DNA from: JAJYVT01 sp035534455
Lineage (GTDB): Bacteria; Actinomycetota; Acidimicrobiia; Acidimicrobiales; RAAP-2
Direction: 5' to 3'
Assembly (NCBI GenBank): GCA_035534455.1
Contig: DATLRV010000054.1
Coordinates: forward strand, 1-34,850
DNA length: 34,850 nt
Program-made: the position numbers and the translations under genes
Notes under the pieces: model-generated
What the model was told of the DNA's origin: nothing
What the model saw: only the letters and a program-made list of their open reading frames with translations
The model's database searches: none
Shown: positions 26,662-33,006 of the stretch, piece by piece
Layout of the letters: every line of letters begins with the position of its first letter
Position numbering within the stretch: position 1 is the stretch's first letter

Positions 26662-28902
26662 TCAGGTGGCGCGCGACGCGTTCGCCGGCCCCGTGAGGCG
26701 GCTCACGAGGAAGCCGACGACGTGCTCTTCGAGGTACGCCCGATCCTCGGGGCGCCGCGGGAGGTGCCGTTCGGAGGGGAAGCAGAGCAGCTGGTAGGGC
26801 TTCTTCGCGGCGATCAGCCGGTTGACGAGCCGCGCCGTGTGACGGAAGTGGACGTTCTCGTCGATGAGCCCGTGCACCAGGAGGAGGTCGCCCCGCATCG
26901 TCTCGACGCACGAGAAGACCGAGCTCGACCGGTACCCCTCCGGGTTGGCCTGCGGGGTGCCCAGATAGCGCTCGGTGTAGTGCGTGTCGTACCCGTCCTG
27001 ATGCGTCACCGGCGCGCCGGCCACCGCCACCCCGAAGACGTCGGGGGCGCGCCCGAGGCAGCGCAGCGCCATGTAGCCGCCGTAGCTCCAGCCGTAGACG
27101 CCCACCCGCGCGGGGTCGGCGAGGCCCGCCGCCGCCGCCCAGCGGACGGCGGCCACCTGGTCGCGCACCTCGATCTCGCCCATCCGCAGGTGGAGGAGGG
27201 CCTCGAAGCCGAGCCCGCGCCGGGCGCTCCCCCGGTTGTCCACGACGAGCACCGCGACCCCGAGCCGCCGGAGGGCCTGGGCCCGCAGGTACACCGTGGG
27301 CCCCCAGTCGTTCACGACGAGCTGCGCGTGCGGGCCGCCGTACACCTGGACGACGAGGGGCGGAGGCCCTGCCGACGTCTCCGGTGCCGGGCTCGGGCGG
27401 TAGTAGAGGCCGAACAGCTCGGTCCCGTCGTCGGCGGGGATCGTGAGGAGCTCCGGCGCCTCCAACCCGAGCGCGTCGATGCGGGGGTCGCGCCGGTCGT
27501 GGAGCACGGCGAGCGAGCTCCCCGGCCCGTCCTCGTCACGCGCGTCGAGCGCGCGGAGGCGCACGGTCGGCGGGACCCCGAGCGCGCCGTGCCGGTCGAC
27601 GAAGACGCGTCCGTCGCCCGACACCTTCACCCTGTGGGTGCCCGCGTCCCGGGTCACGCGCCGGACGTCCCCGCCGTCGAGCGGCACGCCGTAGAGGTGA
27701 CGCTCGGTGGCGCCGTCCAAGGTCGCGGTGAAGTAGACGACGCCGTCCCGTTCGTCGACACCTTCGAGCGCGTCGACCTGCCAGTCGCCCGAGGTGAGGA
27801 CCCGGACGAGGGACCCGCCGGAGGACCGCAGCTCGAGATGCCGGAACCCGGTCCGCTCCGAGCTCCAGACGAACTCGCCCGACGCGAGCTCTCGGAAGTC
27901 GCGGTGGAGGTTGATCCACGGTTCGCACCGTTCGGAGTGCACGAGCTCGCCCTCTCCGGTCCCAGGGTCGAACGAGACGAGATCGAGGCGCGTCTGGTCG
28001 CGTGACTCGATCTCGGCCGCGATCCGCCCGCCGCGCAGCCAGTGCACCCGCGCGAGGTAGGCGTCGGGGTCGCCGGTCCGCATCCAGACGGTCTCGCCGC
28101 CCGCGACGGGCACGATCCCGAGGCGGACCTTCGCGTTGTCCTTCCCGGCGAACGGGTACCGGTGGTCCTCCTGCGCCCCGGGTCCCACCTCGTCGCTTCC
28201 CTGGTGGACGATCCGGTAGACGGGGATGTGGCGCTCGTCCACCTCGCAGTACGCGAGGAAGGCCGAGTCGGGCGACCACCACAGGCCGTCCGATCGGTCC
28301 ATCTCCTCCTGCGCGACGAACTCGGCCACCCCGTTGGTGAGTCCGTCCTCGGCCGTTCGGGTCAGCCTGGTGGGCGTGGCGCCGGCCCGGGCGTCGACCA
28401 CGTACAGGTCGCCGTCGCGCACGAAGGCGATCCGCTCCCCGTTCGGAGACAGGGACGGCGCCACGATCTCGCCGTCCTCCCCTCCGAGCACGACCTCCTC
28501 GCTCACGGCGCCGGGGCCGCCGGCCAGCCCCCGCAGCACGTGCAGGCCGTCGTGAAGGGGCACGAGCAGCGCGTCGGCGCGTTCGGCCCACGTCGCCGAG
28601 GTGATGCCCACGCCGACTTCGCGCGCCCGCTCCCTTCGCAGCTGCTCGTCGAGGGAGAGCGTCCCCTCGTCGACCGGAGCCCCGCCGACCGGCACCTCGG
28701 CGGGCCCGGTCGCGAGGTGGTCCAGGTAGAGCGCGAACAACCGCCGGTCGAGCCCGCCTTCCGGCGAGTACCGGTAGACGAGGACGCGATCTTCGGCCCC
28801 GAAGGCGAAGCCGACCGGCTCGGCCGTGCCGGGGAGGGGGAGCCGGCCGATCTCCTCGAACGGGATCGGCGCGGACCGGCGGTCGGGCGACGGCACCGCC
28901 AC
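26662..28902 (-). CDS. S9-family prolyl peptidase, dipeptidyl-peptidase-IV-like
   Basis: A 746-aa serine peptidase that should release Xaa-Pro dipeptides from peptide N-termini. The N-terminal two-thirds is a beta-propeller with repeated SPNGERIAFVRDGDLYVVD and WSPDSAFLAY blades and the substrate-anchoring pair in FVAQEEMDR (E199-E200), diagnostic of DPP-IV. The C-terminal alpha/beta-hydrolase carries the triad S606 (YGWSYGGYMA), D681 (HGLIDENVHF) and H713 (SERHLPRR). There is no signal peptide, so it is cytosolic, unlike many DPP-IVs. GTG at 28902 begins 2 nt after the upstream Xaa-Pro peptidase stop; GTG at 28896 is an alternative. The pair forms an operon for proline-containing peptide turnover. 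Confidence 0.92.
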   Translation of the reverse strand: MAVPSPDRRSAPIPFEEIGRLPLPGTAEPVGFAFGAEDRVLVYRYSPEGGLDRRLFALYLDHLATGPAEVPVGGAPVDEGTLSLDEQLRRERAREVGVGITSATWAERADALLVPLHDGLHVLRGLAGGPGAVSEEVVLGGEDGEIVAPSLSPNGERIAFVRDGDLYVVDARAGATPTRLTRTAEDGLTNGVAEFVAQEEMDRSDGLWWSPDSAFLAYCEVDERHIPVYRIVHQGSDEVGPGAQEDHRYPFAGKDNAKVRLGIVPVAGGETVWMRTGDPDAYLARVHWLRGGRIAAEIESRDQTRLDLVSFDPGTGEGELVHSERCEPWINLHRDFRELASGEFVWSSERTGFRHLELRSSGGSLVRVLTSGDWQVDALEGVDERDGVVYFTATLDGATERHLYGVPLDGGDVRRVTRDAGTHRVKVSGDGRVFVDRHGALGVPPTVRLRALDARDEDGPGSSLAVLHDRRDPRIDALGLEAPELLTIPADDGTELFGLYYRPSPAPETSAGPPPLVVQVYGGPHAQLVVNDWGPTVYLRAQALRRLGVAVLVVDNRGSARRGLGFEALLHLRMGEIEVRDQVAAVRWAAAAGLADPARVGVYGWSYGGYMALRCLGRAPDVFGVAVAGAPVTHQDGYDTHYTERYLGTPQANPEGYRSSSVFSCVETMRGDLLLVHGLIDENVHFRHTARLVNRLIAAKKPYQLLCFPSERHLPRRPEDRAYLEEHVVGFLVSRLTGPANASRAT

Positions 28903-28904
28903 GA

Positions 28905-30098
28905 CTAGCGCTCCAGGCTCACGAGGTCGTGCGACGCGTGGTTGAGCCGGCGCGGCCCGGTCGGGGTGACGACCACGATGTCCTCCAACCGCATGCCGAA
29001 GCGGTGCGCGTGGTAGATCCCGGGCTCGACCGAAAAGGCGTTGCCGGCGACGAGGGGCTCGGCGTTCCCCGCCACGATGTAGGGCTCCTCGTGCGTCTCG
29101 ATGCCGATGCCGTGTCCGGTGCGGTGGACGAACGCTTCGCCCAGCCCGGCATCCTCGATCACCGAGCGCGCCACGCGGTCGACCTCTTCGGCTGCCACGC
29201 CGGCGACGGCCGCCAGGACCGCCGCCTCCTGGGCCGCGCGGAGCACCGCGTAGCACTCGGCGACCTCGTCGCTCGCCTGGCCGGTGACCACCGTTCTCGT
29301 GATGTCCGAGCAGTACCCGACCGCCGTGCCGGGGACCAGCACCTGTCCGCCGAAGTCGCACACCACCGTCTCTCCGGCGCCGATGACCCGCTCGCTGCTG
29401 TCGTGGTGCGGGCTCGCGCCGTTGGGGCCGCTCCCGACGATCGTGAAGTCGACGCGCGCGTGCCCTTCGGCGAGCAGCCGGCGGGCGATCTCGCCGGCGA
29501 CCTCGGCCTCGGTCCTTCCGACGAAGCGCACCTCGGACGCTTGGATCGCGCTCGCGACCCGGTCGGCCGCGCTGGCCGCCTTGGCGAGCATCGCCACCTC
29601 GAGGTCGTCCTTCACCGCACGGAGGGGCGCCGTCACCGCCGACGCGCTCACGAGCGTCGTCTTCGGCAGGCGGGCCTGCAGGCCGAGGAGCGTCTTCGCC
29701 CACGCCTGGTCGGAGAGCCCCACCTGCCCGGCGCCGCCCCGTCCCACCATGGCCGAGACGAGGTCGAGCGGGTCGTCGGTGTCGAGCCACGGACGGACCT
29801 CGAAGAGGTCCCCGCACCTCGTGACCCTGGGCTCTTCGAGGGCGGGCACGAGGAGCACTGGAGGCTCGTCCTTGCGGACGACGAGCATCGTGATGCGCTC
29901 GAGCGGCATCGCCGCGTAGCCGGTCAGCCACGGCAGATCGCCGCCGTTCGAGACGAGGAGCGCCTTCATCCCGTGCTCGGACATCGCTCGGCGCACCCGG
30001 TCCATGCGCTCGGCGAAGGACCGTACGACCGCCTCGGCGTCGACGGGCACGGCCACCTCCGGGGCACTTTGTGCGGGGGTGTCCGAGGGAGGGTTCAC
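28905..30098 (-). CDS. M24-family Xaa-Pro peptidase
   Basis: A 397-aa pita-bread metallopeptidase. Residues about 25-160 are the creatinase N-terminal domain. The catalytic domain shows the five metal ligands in order: D248 (VVCDFGGQ), D265 (CSDITRTVV), His in HRTGHGIGIETHEEP, Glu in VEPGIYHAHRFGMRLED, and the final Glu of LEDIVVV. The two aspartates are 17 residues apart rather than the usual 11, because of an inserted loop (VLVPGT). It starts with GTG at 30098, with AGGAGA (30110-30105) 6 nt upstream. It hydrolyses the bond before Pro in Xaa-Pro peptides (PepP- or PepQ-like; which one is not clear), feeding the same pathway as the adjacent DPP-IV-like enzyme. Confidence 0.92.
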   Translation of the reverse strand: MNPPSDTPAQSAPEVAVPVDAEAVVRSFAERMDRVRRAMSEHGMKALLVSNGGDLPWLTGYAAMPLERITMLVVRKDEPPVLLVPALEEPRVTRCGDLFEVRPWLDTDDPLDLVSAMVGRGGAGQVGLSDQAWAKTLLGLQARLPKTTLVSASAVTAPLRAVKDDLEVAMLAKAASAADRVASAIQASEVRFVGRTEAEVAGEIARRLLAEGHARVDFTIVGSGPNGASPHHDSSERVIGAGETVVCDFGGQVLVPGTAVGYCSDITRTVVTGQASDEVAECYAVLRAAQEAAVLAAVAGVAAEEVDRVARSVIEDAGLGEAFVHRTGHGIGIETHEEPYIVAGNAEPLVAGNAFSVEPGIYHAHRFGMRLEDIVVVTPTGPRRLNHASHDLVSLER

Positions 30099-30123
30099 GC
30101 GCGGTCTCCTGTCGTCCGTCGGG

Positions 30124-31761
30124 TCACTCGCCGGCGTCCGGTTGGTCGACGGTCGCGCCCGCGTCGGCCGCCGGCACGGTGAAGAGGTCGAACCCCTCCG
30201 CGGTGAGGCAGCGTCCGGTGGCGAGGTCGTAGCGGTTGCCGTGCAGGGAGCACGTCAGCACTCCGTCGTCGACGTGCCCGAAGCGCAACAGGTCCGCGCC
30301 GAGGTGCGGGCACCGGCGCTGGACGAGGTAGTCGCCGGCACGCCAGAGCTCGCCCGCGGCCGGCGCGCCGTTCTCTTGACGGCGGGCCGCGAGCGCGAGC
30401 GACGCCTCGAGGTATGCCATGCGCCGCGGCGACAGGCACTTGAAGAAGCTGAAGACCGTCTCGTTGTACTCGCCGCGCCGCGTCGCCTCGAATCGGCAGG
30501 ACAAGAAGAGCTCGTTCACCCAGTCCTCGACCTGGCGGTCCACGAGGGACCGCAGGAGCGTCTCGTCGAAGAAGAAGGCGTGCCCGGCGGCGGCCGCGTC
30601 GTCGGACGTCGCGAGGCGTACGGTCCCGGGCGGGGTGGCCGCCTCGGAGTCGATCACCACGCCGAACCGGCCGACGTCGAGAAGGATCGTCCCGCCGAGC
30701 GCCAGGCGGACCGCCGGGGCGGACGAGAGGAGCGGACCGATCCATTCGGCCATCCGCTCGACGATCCCACCCGGGTCCGGCCGCGGCGCGGAGGCTCTTG
30801 GCGTCGCCTCGTCGATCTCGGCGCGACGGCGCGACTGGTACCGGCGCAGGTAGTCCTTCTTGTCCCGGTAGATCGACTCGGGCTCGGTCGTGACGGCGCC
30901 TGTCGGTGTGACGATCCGATGTGAGACGTCGACGCCGTCGGCCGTGACGTCGATCAGTGAGCCGGCGACGGCGAGGTGTCCGTTGTCGATGCCGTTCGCC
31001 TCGAGCACGCGCAAGAAGCTCCGCTGGTCCTGGAAGATGTTCGCGGGGTCGTCGTCGAGATCGTTGAGCTCGAAGAGCGCGTCGTCGAGGAACGCCGGCG
31101 GCCCGGCGAACGGGACGACGTGCCCGGCACGGAGCTCACGGATGTACTGCATCGCGCGCTGGCCCTGCCGCACCCGCTTCTCACGGCACAGCGCGTCCTT
31201 CTCGGGCGCGTCCCAGCGGTACACCATCGGGTACCAGATGGCACCGGAGTACTGGAGGAAGTGGACGTCATAGGGCCCCAACGCCCGCAGCGCGCTGAGG
31301 TCGCGCGGGTGGCAGTCGTTCTGGTTGAGGATCCGCGTGGTCCCGTCGTCCACCACGATGGCCGAGTCGCCGATCGGCCCGTCCGCCACCGACGTCGAGG
31401 TGGTGATCGCCACGCTGAGACCGTCGAGCTCGACCCGGCGCCCCGAGTGCGTCTCGACGAAATTCGTGAAGCCGAGCTCCACCAGGGCGCGGCGCAGGTC
31501 GTCGAGCGGGAAGTCGGGAAGGAGGACCGTGGTCGACTTGTCCACGTGCTCGGCGAGGAACCGGGAGTCGAAGTGGTCCTTGTGGAGGTGCGACACGTAC
31601 AGGTAGTCGGGCGACGAGATCCGGTCGAGCTCGAGCCCCGCGTTGTCCGGGAACGGGAACCAGGAGCCGAAGTAGGCGCCGTTGAACCACGGGTCGCACA
31701 GGACCGTGCGACCGCTCGCCTCGATGAACAGCCCTGCGTGGCCGGTGATCAGGATCCGCAT
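30124..31761 (-). CDS. MBL-fold protein fused to a C-terminal Rieske [2Fe-2S] domain
   Basis: A 545-aa two-domain protein. Residues 1 to about 230 are a UlaG-like metallo-beta-lactamase fold: GHAGLFIEASGRTVLCDPWF, then SHLHKDHFD giving H58, H60, D62 and H63, and NQNDCHPRDLSAL. Residues about 470-520 are a Rieske domain with RCPHLG (C484, H486) and CSLHGNRYDL (C504, H507). The same two domains in the opposite order make up CMP-N-acetylneuraminate hydroxylase, and the MBL part resembles that enzyme, so an iron-dependent oxygenase or hydroxylase acting on a sugar nucleotide or related metabolite is plausible but unproven. ATG at 31761 is preferred, with AGGAG 10 nt upstream. The frame stays open upstream through a His-Glu-His repeat, so a longer N-terminus is possible. 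Confidence 0.82.
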   Translation of the reverse strand: MRILITGHAGLFIEASGRTVLCDPWFNGAYFGSWFPFPDNAGLELDRISSPDYLYVSHLHKDHFDSRFLAEHVDKSTTVLLPDFPLDDLRRALVELGFTNFVETHSGRRVELDGLSVAITTSTSVADGPIGDSAIVVDDGTTRILNQNDCHPRDLSALRALGPYDVHFLQYSGAIWYPMVYRWDAPEKDALCREKRVRQGQRAMQYIRELRAGHVVPFAGPPAFLDDALFELNDLDDDPANIFQDQRSFLRVLEANGIDNGHLAVAGSLIDVTADGVDVSHRIVTPTGAVTTEPESIYRDKKDYLRRYQSRRRAEIDEATPRASAPRPDPGGIVERMAEWIGPLLSSAPAVRLALGGTILLDVGRFGVVIDSEAATPPGTVRLATSDDAAAAGHAFFFDETLLRSLVDRQVEDWVNELFLSCRFEATRRGEYNETVFSFFKCLSPRRMAYLEASLALAARRQENGAPAAGELWRAGDYLVQRRCPHLGADLLRFGHVDDGVLTCSLHGNRYDLATGRCLTAEGFDLFTVPAADAGATVDQPDAGE

Positions 31762-31776
31762 CGCGCGGACGCTCCT

Positions 31777-31812
31777 GTGCTCGTGGTGCTCGTGGTGCTC
31801 GTGGTGCTCGTG
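31777..31812. repeat. Four perfect 9-bp tandem repeats, potentially encoding (His-Glu-His)4
   Basis: GTGCTCGTG is repeated exactly four times. On the minus strand it reads CACGAGCAC and is in frame with the MBL-Rieske gene, so if translation started upstream it would add HEHHEHHEHHEH directly before the fold. Otherwise it lies in the leader, next to the AGGAG ribosome site. Confidence 0.85.
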
Positions 31813-32032
31813 GCCGCCGACAGGGTCGTGCGACCCATGACGGTCGGGTGAGCGCGCGTGTCGGCATGCCCGGAACCAGGGCGGACGAGGCGGGAACCCG
31901 GGCTGCAGGGGCGGCGTCGCGAGGGCAGGGGGCCGGCGAGGTGGCGGATCACGGACGCCCATGTTGGCATCCCCATGCGGGCCCGGCGGGCACGACGGGG
32001 CACGGGCGGTGACGGACCGCCGTCGAGCCGAC

Positions 32033-32082
32033 CATTCGACAGGAACGTCGCGCCGCGCATTCGACAGGAACGTCGCGCCGCG
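32033..32082. repeat. Two perfect 25-bp tandem direct repeats before the methyltransferase gene
   Basis: A unit starting CATTCGACAGGAACGTCGCG occurs at 32033-32057 and identically at 32058-32082. The second copy ends 17 nt before the ATG at 32100. Exact identity implies a recent duplication or selection as a binding site. Confidence 0.9.
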
Positions 32083-32099
32083 GGCATGCTCGCCGACCG

Positions 32100-32825
32100 A
32101 TGACATCTCGTGACCTCCTCCGGCGGGCCGCAAGGTCCCTGGCGCCGGTCCAGCCGCGCCGGGCGCTGATGGCGCTCGGCGGCCACCTGTCCCCCGGCGC
32201 GCTCACACGGCTCACGAACGCGCTCGGGGGCCTCGAGCAGGGCCGCTGGGTCGCCGATGTCGGGCGCCGCGTCCCGAACCTCCCCGACCGGTTCGCGGTC
32301 TTCGACGAGGCCGTGCGGCGGGTGCGCGGCACGAGGCCGCTGTACCTCGAGTTCGGGGTGTACCGCGGCCGGACCCTCCGCTATTGGGCGTCCCACCTCG
32401 AGTCGCCGGACGCCCGGTTCGTCGGCTTCGACAGCTTCGAGGGCCTGCCGGAAGACTGGCAGCCCAACGCGCAGGCGGGCGCCTTCTCGGTCGGCACGCC
32501 GCCGGTCCTCGACGACGAGCGGGTCTCCTTCGTCGTGGGGTGGTTCGACGAGACGCTCCCCCGCTACGAGCCGCCCGAGCACGACCAGCTCATCGTGAAC
32601 GTCGACTGCGACCTCTACTCGAGCACGCGCTGCGTCCTCGACTGGCTCGCCCCGCGACTTTCGCCCGGCACCCTCGTCTACTTCGACGACCTCTTCAACC
32701 GCGACCACCAGTGGCGCGCCTTGCGCGAGTGGCTCGACGGCACCGGGAAGGCCGCGCGGCCGGTCGCGATGGCCCGCTGGGGCCACCACATGCTCTTCGA
32801 GATCGGGCACGTCGAAGGCGGTTGA
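32100..32825 (+). CDS. TylF/MycF-like SAM-dependent methyltransferase
   Basis: A 241-aa class I methyltransferase. The SAM-binding core is LYLEFGVYRGRTLRYWA (about residues 81-98), followed by FVGFDSFEGLPEDW, the acidic VNVDCDLYSSTRCVLDWL, and YFDDLFNRDHQWRAL. These are the signatures of the macrocin O-methyltransferase (TylF) family, which methylates sugar hydroxyls of natural products and surface glycans using a metal bound by the Asp cluster. The first 45 residues are basic and amphipathic. It is transcribed divergently from the MBL-Rieske gene; together they suggest modification of a sugar, but no glycosyltransferase is in view. ATG at 32100 has no strong Shine-Dalgarno. Confidence 0.85.
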   Translation: MTSRDLLRRAARSLAPVQPRRALMALGGHLSPGALTRLTNALGGLEQGRWVADVGRRVPNLPDRFAVFDEAVRRVRGTRPLYLEFGVYRGRTLRYWASHLESPDARFVGFDSFEGLPEDWQPNAQAGAFSVGTPPVLDDERVSFVVGWFDETLPRYEPPEHDQLIVNVDCDLYSSTRCVLDWLAPRLSPGTLVYFDDLFNRDHQWRALREWLDGTGKAARPVAMARWGHHMLFEIGHVEGG

Positions 32826-32862
32826 CGGCGTCCGGGTGCCGGGGGGCGCCCGCCGCGCCACC

Positions 32863-32890
32863 GAGCATCGAGGCTCGAGCATCGAGGCTC
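32863..32890. repeat. Two perfect 14-bp tandem repeats upstream of the eCIS-core gene
   Basis: GAGCATCGAGGCTC occurs at 32863-32876 and 32877-32890, with a degenerate continuation (GAGGTCGAGG). It lies in the 181-nt space between the methyltransferase and the eCIS-core gene. CTCGAG at the junctions makes the region partly self-complementary. Confidence 0.75.
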
Positions 32891-33006
32891 GAGGTCGAGG
32901 GGCCGAGATCGGGGGTTCCCTGGACGCCGCACCCGCCCTGTGCCACACTCCCATTGCTTTCGACGGGAACGACCGGTCCCGCACGACGCACGCTGAGGGG
33001 GGGGAG

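Larger units (their letters stand above)
31762..32099. other. 338-nt divergent intergenic region with two repeat clusters
   Basis: This is the only gap above 300 nt in the window. It lies between the divergent MBL-Rieske and methyltransferase genes. It holds four 9-bp units next to the first gene and two perfect 25-bp units next to the second, with GC-rich unique sequence between. It must carry both promoters, but I could not place convincing -35/-10 hexamers. The minus frame is open throughout. Confidence 0.6.
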
